Program-made: the position numbers and the translations under genes | Notes under the pieces: model-generated | Told to the model about the DNA's origin: nothing | The model's database searches: none | Seen by the model: the letters and a program-made list of their open reading frames with translations, nothing else | Shown here: piece after piece, positions 8,089 through 15,643 of the stretch | Numbering within the stretch: the stretch's first letter is position 1 | Layout: each line of letters starts with the position of its first letter | Source of the DNA: an uncultured Clostridia bacterium | Lineage (GTDB): Bacteria > Bacillota > Clostridia > TANB77 > CAG-508 | DNA length: 41,520 bases | Assembly: GCA_944388775.1 (NCBI GenBank) | Contig: CALXKC010000006.1 | Span: forward strand, 1 to 41,520 | Direction: 5' to 3'

Positions 8089-8676
8089 ATGATAGTAAAA
8101 AACCCAAAATTTGAAATATCAGCAGTTGGTCCAAAGCAATATCCAAAAAATGGATTACCAGAAATTGTTTTAGTTGGAAAATCCAATGTTGGAAAATCTA
8201 GTTTTATAAATACAATGATTAATAGAAAAAAGTTAGCAAGAACCAGTAGCGCACCTGGAAAAACACGTCAAATCAATTTTTATAACATTGATGATACTTT
8301 CTATTTCGTTGATTTACCTGGTTATGGATATAGTAAAATGTCTAAAAAAGAACAAGAACAAGTTGGACATTTTATTGAAGAATACTTAGCAAAAAGGCAA
8401 GAAATTGCTTTAATTATATTTTTAATAGATATTCGTCATAACCCAACTGACAATGATAGATTAATGTATAGATATATAATTTCATCTGGATTTCCTTGCT
8501 TAATTTTAGCTAACAAAGCTGATAAAATCGCTGTTACTAAAGTTGATGGTGTTGTAAAAGACCTTCAAAAGCAATTGAACCCTATTGGAGATATTACGAC
8601 TTTACCTTTTTCTTCTGAAAGAAAAATTTATAAAGATGATGTTTGGGAATTTATAGATTCGCATTTATTTAATTAG
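8089..8676 (+). CDS. ysxC: Ribosome biogenesis GTPase YsxC/EngB
   Basis: This 195-residue TRAFAC-class GTPase acts in assembly of the 50S subunit. The G1 loop is GKSNVGKSS, the switch-II G3 is DLPGYGYSKM, G4 is NKAD, and SSAPGKTRQINFYNI is the family signature. Length is normal. I place the start at the ATG at 8089, where homology begins (MIVKNPKFEISAVGPKQYP). The TTG at 8074 is in frame but is part of the upstream hairpin. It is a single gene on the plus strand with its own terminator. Confidence 0.95.
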   Translation: MIVKNPKFEISAVGPKQYPKNGLPEIVLVGKSNVGKSSFINTMINRKKLARTSSAPGKTRQINFYNIDDTFYFVDLPGYGYSKMSKKEQEQVGHFIEEYLAKRQEIALIIFLIDIRHNPTDNDRLMYRYIISSGFPCLILANKADKIAVTKVDGVVKDLQKQLNPIGDITTLPFSSERKIYKDDVWEFIDSHLFN

Positions 8677-8735
8677 AATAATATCAAAATTTAATTGTAT
8701 TTTTATTTAATATAAAAGTCATGTAGACAATTGTA

Positions 8736-8766
8736 AGATAGAAAAGTAAAATTTTCTATCTTTTTT
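8736..8766 (+). terminator. Terminator of ysxC
   Basis: AGATAGAAAA (8736-8745) and TTTTCTATCT (8752-8761) pair perfectly and run into a T-tract. Confidence 0.8.
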
Positions 8767-8827
8767 ATTCATAATCTTTTATTGTTGTTCATATAATATA
8801 TAGATATTTTTATAAGGAGACGATGTC

Positions 8828-9730
8828 ATGTTTGATAATTATCCTACAATCCCATATGTTGGATTTAAAGATGAAAATGTAAAAACACCAATAACTTTTA
8901 CTGCCCAACATCAAGATGTTCAACCCGGAATGGAATATGAAATGAACCCATTGCCTATTTTTGAAAATCCCAATTACATACCTAGTGGAAAATTACAAGA
9001 TAAAGTTGTAATTATATCTGGTGGTGATAGTGGTATTGGTAGGGCTATAAGTGTGTTATTTGCAAAAGAAGGTGCTGATATTGTAATTAGCTATCTAAAT
9101 GAACATGAAGATGCAAATTATACAAAACAAATTGTTGAAAGCTGTGGTAGAAGGTGTATTTTAATTCCTGGAGATTTACGTGATGAAAATCTTTCTACAT
9201 ATATTGTTGATACAACAATGAGCCAATTTGGAAAAATTGATGTTTTAATTAATAATTGTGGTGTTCAATTTCCACAAAATAGTATTTTAGATATTTCAAG
9301 CCAGCAACTAAGAGATACTTTTGAAACAAATATTTTTACATTCTTTTATTTAACAAAAGCTGTGTTACCACATTTACAAGCTAATAGTAGTATTATCAAT
9401 ACTACTTCTATAACAGCCTTTGCTGGTAAGAAAAATCTAATTGATTATTCATCTACAAAAGGTGCAATTACTGTATTTACTAAGTCTCTTTCATTATCTC
9501 TTGCCGACCAATTAATCCGTGTCAATGCCGTTGCTCCCGGTCCTATTTGGACTCCACTTATACCTTCTTCTTTTAATGAACAAGAAGTAGAAATCTTTGG
9601 AACTGAAACACCTTTGAAAAGAGCTGGCCAACCTTTTGAACTTGCTCCTGCCTATTTATATCTTGCAAGTGATGATTCAAGATATGTTACTGGTCAAATA
9701 ATCCATGTAAATGGTGGAACTATTGTGTAA
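8828..9730 (+). CDS. Short-chain dehydrogenase, general-stress type
   Basis: This 300-residue NAD(P)-dependent oxidoreductase is of the classical SDR fold, closest in layout to the Bacillus YhdF/YdaD stress group, which carries the same ~55-residue N-terminal extension. The cofactor loop SGGDSGIGRA is at about 64-73, the NNCG motif (usually NNAG) near 141, the active Ser in TTSITAFAG, the Tyr-x3-Lys in DYSSTKGA, and NAVAPGPIWTPL follows. The substrate cannot be told. AAGGAG lies seven bases before the ATG. It is flanked by terminators on both sides, so it is transcribed alone. Confidence 0.9.
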   Translation: MFDNYPTIPYVGFKDENVKTPITFTAQHQDVQPGMEYEMNPLPIFENPNYIPSGKLQDKVVIISGGDSGIGRAISVLFAKEGADIVISYLNEHEDANYTKQIVESCGRRCILIPGDLRDENLSTYIVDTTMSQFGKIDVLINNCGVQFPQNSILDISSQQLRDTFETNIFTFFYLTKAVLPHLQANSSIINTTSITAFAGKKNLIDYSSTKGAITVFTKSLSLSLADQLIRVNAVAPGPIWTPLIPSSFNEQEVEIFGTETPLKRAGQPFELAPAYLYLASDDSRYVTGQIIHVNGGTIV

Positions 9731-9740
9731 CATTCAAAAA

Positions 9741-9775
9741 GACCATATACCTAGTTTCAAACTAAATATATGGTC
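9741..9775. terminator. Two-way terminator between the SDR gene and the DUF951 gene
   Basis: GACCATATA (9741-9749) and TATATGGTC pair, with a second small palindrome (TAGTTT/AAACTA) in the loop. A runs precede it and T runs follow it, so it can work for both converging genes. Confidence 0.8.
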
Positions 9776-9817
9776 CTTTTTTATTCATATTAACAGCAAC
9801 ATTTACATTTGCATTTT

Positions 9818-10024
9818 TTAATTTTCTTTTTCTTCTTGTGACTCTGCTCTTTTTTCCAATTTAGTAATTGCTTTTAAAGCCTTTGGTCTTTCCAAAACAA
9901 CAACATGACCACATCCTTGGCATTTAAGTTTAAAATCAACGCCAACCCTTGTAATCTCCCATAACTTACTACCACAAGGATGCTTCTTTTTAGTTCTAAC
10001 AATATCTCCTATTTTGTAATCCAT
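9818..10024 (-). CDS. DUF951 family small protein
   Basis: This 68-residue protein belongs to DUF951, a small Firmicutes family of unknown role. The diagnostic stretch is IGDIVRTKKKHPCGSKLWEITRVG, then KLKCQGCGHVVVLERPK, with three cysteines likely to bind a metal. AAAAGGAGA lies close before the ATG. The end is odd. The reading frame stops after EEKEN, but the +1 frame across the A-rich tail continues as KKKKKIKKCKCKCCC to a stop at 9790, so the ancestral protein may have had a Cys-rich tail. It is downstream of gltX, across a large repeat block. Confidence 0.88.
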   Translation of the reverse strand: MDYKIGDIVRTKKKHPCGSKLWEITRVGVDFKLKCQGCGHVVVLERPKALKAITKLEKRAESQEEKEN

Positions 10025-10038
10025 CTTCTTCTCCTTTT

Positions 10039-10098
10039 CCGGGATTTTGGGGACGGTCCTCTAAATCCCGGGTTTTAGGGATTCTGGGACGGACCTTT
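10039..10098. repeat. GGACCGTCCC/AAATCCC repeat, copy R1a
   Basis: It contains GGGACGGTCC, AAATCCCGGG and GGGACGGACC in series, with GGGATTT/AAATCCC able to fold around the first word. It aligns well with the reverse complement of R1b at 10321-10379 and with R1c near 38976. It lies in the 5' leader of the DUF951 gene. Confidence 0.8.
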
Positions 10099-10122
10099 CT
10101 TTTTGTTATATGAATTTTATAC

Positions 10123-10304
10123 AAAAGATATTAAATAATAATTTATGCAATTTCGAATGTGAGCTAAGTTATATTAGAAATTCTTAATTAATAAAATGGG
10201 AGAATCTCAAACTTGCTTTGAGAGGGGCCTATTTTATTAATTTAGAATTTGTTTATAATGTAGCGTTAACCGAGAAATAAATAAATTATTATTTAATATC
10301 TTTT
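10123..10304 (+). repeat. Nested palindrome type A, copy 1
   Basis: The outer arms 10123-10146 and 10281-10304 are 24 bases and perfectly complementary. The inner arms 10178-10197 and 10231-10250 are 20 bases with one T-T mismatch, inside TTCTTAA opposite TTTAGAA. The left joint holds TTTCGAATGTGA (10151-10162) and the right joint ACCGAGAAAT. The cap hairpin is CTCAAA-loop-TTTGAG. It is embedded between R1a and R1b, which are themselves inverted, making a three-tier palindrome from 10039 to 10379. Confidence 0.85.
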
Positions 10305-10320
10305 ATTGATAATATAATTT

Positions 10321-10379
10321 AAAGGTCCGTCCCCTGTTCCCTGTTTTCAGGGATTTAGAGGACCGTCCCCTAAATCCCT
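10321..10379. repeat. GGACCGTCCC/AAATCCC repeat, copy R1b
   Basis: It is the inverted partner of R1a. It holds GGTCCGTCCCC, CCCTGTTTTCAGGGATTTAG and GGACCGTCCCCTAAATCCC. The last nine bases encode the final Gly-Ile-stop of gltX on the minus strand. Confidence 0.8.
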
Positions 10380-12016
10380 TTTTCAAATCTTTCTTTAATT
10401 CTATCTTTTCCTAATATCTTCATTATTTCATACATATCAGGTGTATTAGTTCTAGATGTCAAAGCAACTCTTAAAACTGTACTTACATCACCAACATGAG
10501 CCTCATATTTATCTGGGTTTGCTTTAAATTCCTTAACCTCTTTTGCATACCCCATTTCACCTGCAAGCTCTTTAATTTTTTCAAACCAAGTATCTTTATC
10601 ATCATTATCATCATAATATTTTTCAATATATAAATCTAATATTTTTTTGATTTTTTCTTTATCATTAATTACTTGATAAGGATAATCTCTTTTTTTGCTA
10701 TAAAATACATCATCATACATATATTCTATATTTTCTTTTACGTCTGACCATTTAGCAATATCTTTCCTTGGTTTTTTGTTTCCTCTTTCTATTCCAAAAA
10801 CTTTTAAAGCATAATCTTTATCTTCTAACATTTTGTTTAGTTCTTCATCATGTCTTTCTGCCCATTTTTTTGCTTCATCATACACTTTTTCTGCTGTATA
10901 TCTTGATATAACAGTTTTACCTATATCAAGTAATTTTACCATATCAAATAAAGCTCCACTTACGCTCATTTTGTTTAACTGTAATTCAAATTCATCTATT
11001 GATTTATCTTTATTTGCTCTTCTCCAATTTTCAAAGTTTGAGTTTGCAATATTTAATAAGTATTCTTTAACAGCTTCTTCTGGTATACCTTCTTCTTCGT
11101 AATAGCTTACTGCTGCTTCTGCATCTTTTCTTTTACTTAATTTTCTTTTATTTCCATTGTCATTTTTCATAATTGGCGCAATATGTGCATATTTTGGTGC
11201 TTTAAAACCTAATTCATGGAATAATTGTAGATGTAATGGTACTGATGATAACCATTCATCTCCTCTTATTACAAGTGTTGTTCTCATTAGATGGTCATCT
11301 ACTGCGTGTGCAAAATGATATGTTGGAAGTCCATCTGCTTTTATGATAACAATATCTTGGTCATTTTCTGGAAAATCCACATTACCTTTTATTGCATCAT
11401 GATGTTTGATTTTTCTATCTTCACGTCCTGGTGATTTAAAACGAACAATATATTTTTCTCCATTTTTTATTCTTTCAATTGCTTCTTCAACTGTTACGTT
11501 TCTACATTTTGCCCATACACCATAATATCCTGGTCTTATTTTTGCCGCTTCTTGTTTTTTCCTTATTTCTTCTCCTTCTTCAGGTGTACAAAAACATGGA
11601 TATGCTTTTCCTTGTTCTATTAAGTATTTTGCATATGCTTGATAAATTTCTTTCCTTTCACTTTGCTTATATGGACCATAATTTCCTTTTCCTTCTGTTT
11701 CACTAATCATTCCTTCATCTGGCTCTAAACCAAAATCTTTTAATGAAGTTACTATATCTTTTATTCCATTTTCAACTTCTCTTTTTTGGTCTGTATCTTC
11801 AATTCTTAAGAAAAAGACTCCTTCTGTTTGATTTGCTAATTTTTTAGCTATTAATGATTGGTATAAGCCTCCTATATGTACAAACCCTGTTGGGCTTGGA
11901 GCAAATCTTGTTACAATTGCTCCTTCTTTTAGGTTTCTTTCTGGATATTTTTCTTCATAATATGATATGTCCTTTGCGTCTGGAAATATCAAATCCGCTA
12001 AATCCTTGTAATTCAT
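10370..12016 (-). CDS. gltX: Glutamyl-tRNA synthetase
   Basis: This 548-residue class I synthetase charges tRNA-Glu. If GatCAB is present it may also misacylate tRNA-Gln, which cannot be judged here. The HIGH-type motif is PSPTGFVHIGG (about 41-51), and the KMSKS-type loop is KRKLSKRKDAEAAV. It is longer than the usual ~485 residues because of a Lys/Asp-rich C-terminal region. The ATG has AAAGGAGA upstream and a TTGAAA-17-TATAAT promoter. The last two residues and the TAG stop come from repeat R1b. No T-box leader is visible. Confidence 0.95.
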   Translation of the reverse strand: MNYKDLADLIFPDAKDISYYEEKYPERNLKEGAIVTRFAPSPTGFVHIGGLYQSLIAKKLANQTEGVFFLRIEDTDQKREVENGIKDIVTSLKDFGLEPDEGMISETEGKGNYGPYKQSERKEIYQAYAKYLIEQGKAYPCFCTPEEGEEIRKKQEAAKIRPGYYGVWAKCRNVTVEEAIERIKNGEKYIVRFKSPGREDRKIKHHDAIKGNVDFPENDQDIVIIKADGLPTYHFAHAVDDHLMRTTLVIRGDEWLSSVPLHLQLFHELGFKAPKYAHIAPIMKNDNGNKRKLSKRKDAEAAVSYYEEEGIPEEAVKEYLLNIANSNFENWRRANKDKSIDEFELQLNKMSVSGALFDMVKLLDIGKTVISRYTAEKVYDEAKKWAERHDEELNKMLEDKDYALKVFGIERGNKKPRKDIAKWSDVKENIEYMYDDVFYSKKRDYPYQVINDKEKIKKILDLYIEKYYDDNDDKDTWFEKIKELAGEMGYAKEVKEFKANPDKYEAHVGDVSTVLRVALTSRTNTPDMYEIMKILGKDRIKERFEKGI

Positions 12017-12080
12017 TTATTTATCTCTCCTTTTAATAAAGTTTTGTATATTCATAAATATTCATTTAATATTTTTGCAT

Positions 12081-12109
12081 ATTATACTATATATTTATAG
12101 GTTTTTCAA
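12081..12109 (-). promoter_or_regulatory. Sigma-A promoter of gltX
   Basis: On the minus strand, TTGAAA (12109-12104), 17 bases, TATAAT (12086-12081). Confidence 0.75.
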
Positions 12110-12144
12110 GTTTTGTTTTTATTTTAATTTCTTTATGTAATCTC

Positions 12145-12173
12145 TTGCATATATTAATTATATAATATATAAT
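12145..12173 (+). promoter_or_regulatory. Sigma-A promoter of the DUF3800 gene
   Basis: TTGCAT (12145-12150), 17 bases, TATAAT (12168-12173). It is divergent from the gltX promoter, with the two -35 boxes about 36 bases apart. Confidence 0.65.
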
Positions 12174-12222
12174 GTTAAATAATCAGTAAAAGTTTATTTT
12201 TAAATAAAAGGAGCAATACAAA

Positions 12223-13029
12223 ATGATAAAAGATAAGATAACAGATGAACAAGTTATATATATTAATATGGATGATTCTGGTAGATTGGTTAAAGGTGAA
12301 CCTAATGAATTAGTATTTGTTTATGGTGGTGTATTCTTCCTGTCTTTAACAGAACAAGAAAACTTTTCGAGACAATATAAAGCATTAGTTGATTTAATAA
12401 AGCCAAAATATTGTAATGATTTTAAAAGTTCTACATTAAATGAAAATTATTGTGCAACTCATAATTATTATAATTGTAAATATTCTTGTCCAGAACTAAA
12501 ATCTAATATGCTAAAACCTAGCGATAGAAGAAGATTACTGAATTTTATAAAAAAATATGATACATCAGTTGCTGTTGTTTCAAATTATAAAATTAAAGAT
12601 TCAATTTTTGATAGTAAAGCTTCTAAAGGAAGATTTAAAGACTATATAATTAAAAGAGAAGTTAAAAAGATTGTAGAAAATCTAATTTCTCAAAATAGAA
12701 TAAATAGCCAACAGCCAGTAAAACTTGTTCTTAATTTAGATGAGCAATCAACAGTTTCTAACGGTTATTATGATTTAGAAAGTTCTATAAAAGAGGAGTT
12801 ACAATTTGGAATTATGAATTATAATTATGGAATGAGTTTTCCTCCGATACTGTCTTCAGTTAAAGTTAAAATTAAATACAAAAACTCATATTACAACTAT
12901 CCTGTTCAAGCAGCAGATCTATTAGTTGGTGAAGTTAGACATGCTTATTATAACTATTTACAAAATAATGATTTTGTTGCCTATAAAAAAAGAACAAATT
13001 TTTTAAATACTTCTATATATTTGCCGTAA
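12223..13029 (+). CDS. DUF3800 domain protein
   Basis: This 268-residue protein matches DUF3800, a family thought to have an RNase H-like fold and often found in mobile or defence-related settings. The typical N-terminal acidic signature is present as YINMDDSGR (about 14-22), and the C-terminal signature as YPVQAADLLVGEVRHAYYNY. The stretch between holds two cysteine-containing segments (NYCATHNYYNCKYSC), uncommon in the family as I know it. AAAGGAG lies seven bases before the ATG. It stands alone between its promoter and a shared terminator. Biochemical role unknown. Confidence 0.8.
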   Translation: MIKDKITDEQVIYINMDDSGRLVKGEPNELVFVYGGVFFLSLTEQENFSRQYKALVDLIKPKYCNDFKSSTLNENYCATHNYYNCKYSCPELKSNMLKPSDRRRLLNFIKKYDTSVAVVSNYKIKDSIFDSKASKGRFKDYIIKREVKKIVENLISQNRINSQQPVKLVLNLDEQSTVSNGYYDLESSIKEELQFGIMNYNYGMSFPPILSSVKVKIKYKNSYYNYPVQAADLLVGEVRHAYYNYLQNNDFVAYKKRTNFLNTSIYLP

Positions 13030-13141
13030 AAAAAGAGCCTCCTGCAGGCTCTTTTCCAAGTAAGTAGGTGTATTCAAAATACACTTAATTTTTCAATCTA
13101 ATCTTACTTGTACACCGAACAAAGGGGTGTTCCCTTTTGGT
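13028..13141 (-). ncRNA. Candidate ~113-nt small RNA with own promoter and terminator
   Basis: Reading the minus strand, a TTGACA-17-TACAAT promoter is followed by a start near 13141, no reading frame, several hairpins, and an intrinsic terminator at 13055-13028. Stems visible in the RNA are ACACC/GGUGU near the 5' end, CAAGUAAG with CUUACUUG as a long-range closing stem, and GUGUAUU-UUGA-AUACAC inside it. It matches none of the standard small RNAs I can recognise (SRP, 6S, tmRNA, RNase P). Its 3' end overlaps the stop codon of the convergent DUF3800 gene. Confidence 0.55.
13031..13055. terminator. Two-way terminator shared by the DUF3800 gene and the small RNA
   Basis: AAAAGAGCCT (13031-13040) and AGGCTCTTTT (13046-13055) pair perfectly, with A and T tracts on both sides. 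Confidence 0.85.
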
Positions 13142-13147
13142 ATAATA

Positions 13148-13176
13148 ATTGTAACATTTTTTCAAATAAATGTCAA
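13148..13176 (-). promoter_or_regulatory. Sigma-A promoter of the candidate small RNA
   Basis: On the minus strand, TTGACA (13176-13171), 17 bases, TACAAT (13153-13148). There is no gene immediately downstream on this strand before the terminator, which is why a small RNA is proposed. Confidence 0.75.
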
Positions 13177-13224
13177 CAATCATAATTATATTTTATTCAA
13201 GAATATTCAGTTTTATTCAAAATA

Positions 13225-15216
13225 TTAAACTTCCATTATAATCGGAATAATCATTGGGTTTCTTTTTGTTTTCATGAAAATATAATCTCTTAAATTTTCT
13301 CTTGCTGCTGATTTAATAGTAGCCCAATCACGTATACCTCTTTCTTCACATTTCTTAATTTCATGTCTTACAACTGATTTCACATCATCCATTAAGTTTT
13401 CTGATTCTTTTACATATACGAAACCTCTAGAAATAACATCTGGACCTGCAACTACTTCACCTGTAGATGAATCCATTGTTAAAACAATAACTATTAAACC
13501 ATCTTGTGATAGATGTTGTCTGTCTCTTAAAACAACACTTCCAACATCTCCAACTCCAAGTCCATCAACTAAAATTCTTCCACTTTGTACTGAACCTGTT
13601 AATTCTGCTCCATCTTGGTTTATTTCAAGTATTCTACCATTTGACATCATAATAATATGATCTTTATCAATTCCCATACTTTGAGCAGTTTCACTATGTG
13701 CTCTTAATTGTCTATATTCACCATGTACTGGTATGAAATATTTTGGTTTTGTTAATGCTAAAATTAATTTTTGTTCTTCTTGGCAAGCATGTCCTGAAAC
13801 ATGTACCGCTTCTAGTGAACTATATACAACTTCTGCTCCTATTTGCATTAAATCATCTATTACTTTTGAGATGAATTTCTCGTTTCCTGGTATTGGATTT
13901 GCTGAAATTATAACTAAGTCATTTGGTGTTATTTTTACTTTTCTGTGGTCTCCAGCTGCCATTCTAGTTAGTGCTGACATTGGTTCTCCTTGACTTCCTG
14001 TTGTTATAATTACTAATTGTTCATCTGTGTAAGTATTTATCATGTCAATATCTATAAATATATTTTCTGGACATTCAATATAACCTAATTCTCTTGCTGT
14101 TTCTATCATATTTATCATACTTCTACCACATACAGCGATTTTTCTATGATATTTTACGGCTGAATTTACTATTTGTTGGATTCTATGAACATTTGATGCA
14201 AATGTTGCAACAACTATTCTTTTTGTACAATGTAAAAATAGTTTGTCAAACACTTCTCCTATTGAGCTTTCTGACATTGTGAATCCTTTTCTTTCTGCGT
14301 TTGTACTGTCTGACATTAATGCAAGTACTCCTTGATTTCCTATTTCTGCAATTCTACACAAATCCATTATTTTTCCATCAATTGGTGTGTAATCTACTTT
14401 GAAGTCACCTGTGTGTAATATTGTTCCAGCAGGTGTTGTTATTGCAAGCATTACTGAATCTGGTATACTATGTGTACTTCTTATTATTTCAACTTTAAAA
14501 TTCTTTCCTAATTGTAAGGTTTGTCCTTGCATAATTTCAATTAATGTTGTACTTCTTAATAATTTATGCTCTTCCAATTTATTTCTGATTAATCCTGCTG
14601 CTAATTTGGGTGCATAAATTGGTATATTTATTTTCTTTAATAAATATGGTACACTTCCTATATGATCTTCATGTCCATGTGTTATTATTAATCCTTTTAT
14701 TTTATCAACATTTTTCTCTAAATAGCTGATATCTGGTATAACTAAGTCAACACCTAACATGTCATCTTCTGGGAATGATAATCCGCAGTCTACAACTATG
14801 ATTTCATTTTCATATTCAAATACTGTTATATTTTTTCCTACTTCATGTAATCCTCCTAATGGGATTATTTTTAATTTTGAAGCTTTGAAAATATCTTGAT
14901 TGTTTTTTCTTGTTTTTGATGAGCTTCTTTTTTCACTTTTTTCTCTGTTTTCTTTATTTTCTGTATTAAACTCTCTTTTTGTTCTTCTTCTAGTTGTTTT
15001 TTTCTCTACTTTTACATTTCCTTCTTCATTATTAACTTTTTCCGCTCTATGAATTATTTCTACTTTATTTGTATTTTCTATTTTGTTTTCGTTTTTATTG
15101 ATATTTTCTTGTTTTTCTCTTATTCTTCTATTATTTGTTTTTCTAATTCTTTGTCCTCCTTCCCCTGTTTTTCTTGTTCTTCTTTCTTTTTTGTTTTCTA
15201 AATTTTCTTCTGTCAT
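13225..15216 (-). CDS. rnj: Ribonuclease J with a long basic N-terminal extension
   Basis: This 663-residue protein is RNase J, a metallo-beta-lactamase/beta-CASP enzyme with 5'-3' exo- and endoribonuclease activity central to mRNA decay and rRNA maturation. The catalytic core begins near residue 112 (LKIIPLGGLHEVGKN). The metal motif HGHEDH is intact, as are GDFKVDYTP, SDSTNAERKGFT and the beta-CASP region with HVSGHA. The first ~110 residues are disordered-looking and rich in Lys, Arg, Asn and Glu, an extension absent from the Bacillus enzymes and likely to bind RNA. AAAGGAGA lies before the ATG. A leader of about 400 bases with repeated motifs precedes it. Confidence 0.96.
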   Translation of the reverse strand: MTEENLENKKERRTRKTGEGGQRIRKTNNRRIREKQENINKNENKIENTNKVEIIHRAEKVNNEEGNVKVEKKTTRRRTKREFNTENKENREKSEKRSSSKTRKNNQDIFKASKLKIIPLGGLHEVGKNITVFEYENEIIVVDCGLSFPEDDMLGVDLVIPDISYLEKNVDKIKGLIITHGHEDHIGSVPYLLKKINIPIYAPKLAAGLIRNKLEEHKLLRSTTLIEIMQGQTLQLGKNFKVEIIRSTHSIPDSVMLAITTPAGTILHTGDFKVDYTPIDGKIMDLCRIAEIGNQGVLALMSDSTNAERKGFTMSESSIGEVFDKLFLHCTKRIVVATFASNVHRIQQIVNSAVKYHRKIAVCGRSMINMIETARELGYIECPENIFIDIDMINTYTDEQLVIITTGSQGEPMSALTRMAAGDHRKVKITPNDLVIISANPIPGNEKFISKVIDDLMQIGAEVVYSSLEAVHVSGHACQEEQKLILALTKPKYFIPVHGEYRQLRAHSETAQSMGIDKDHIIMMSNGRILEINQDGAELTGSVQSGRILVDGLGVGDVGSVVLRDRQHLSQDGLIVIVLTMDSSTGEVVAGPDVISRGFVYVKESENLMDDVKSVVRHEIKKCEERGIRDWATIKSAARENLRDYIFMKTKRNPMIIPIIMEV

Positions 15217-15600
15217 AAGTTCTCCTTTCTTCTTATTATATTTTTTTAAATTTCCGCGTTTATTAACCTTTTGCTTCTATTATAAATTATATAAAATCAA
15301 TAAGACTGTTCATGGACTTTTCATGAACTTCTAAAAACTAATATTAATATGTTTCTCTCTTTTTTGTTTTACATATTGCATACATATCTCTCTTTTTTCT
15401 ATATGCAATAAATAATATGTTTATCTACATACTAAATTATTCCCTATTTTCTCTCTTTTTATTATAATAGTATGATATAAACTTAAAAATCCGATTCCTA
15501 TTATTTAATTTTCTCTCTTAAATTATTAAAATAAAGTTTTAAAACATTAATTTTCGTTTCTCTTTAAAAATCTCATTTCTAGCTCTAGGCTAATCGCTGT
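15217..15600 (-). promoter_or_regulatory. Long RNase J leader with repeated AGAGAGA motifs
   Basis: No gene lies in 15217-15643. On the coding strand of rnj the word AGAGAGA occurs four times (plus-strand 15354-15360, 15387-15393, 15450-15456, 15512-15518), and a weaker AGAGA lies at 15559-15563. One copy lies in the loop of an ATTGCATA/TATGCAAT hairpin (15375-15409). Nearer the gene, GTTCATG/CATGAAC (15308-15328) forms a perfect 7-bp stem. This suggests post-transcriptional control or a protein binding array, but no known family is recognised. Confidence 0.45.
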
Positions 15601-15643
15601 TTTTGATTATACTATATTTTGTAAAAATTGTCAAATTTAACTT

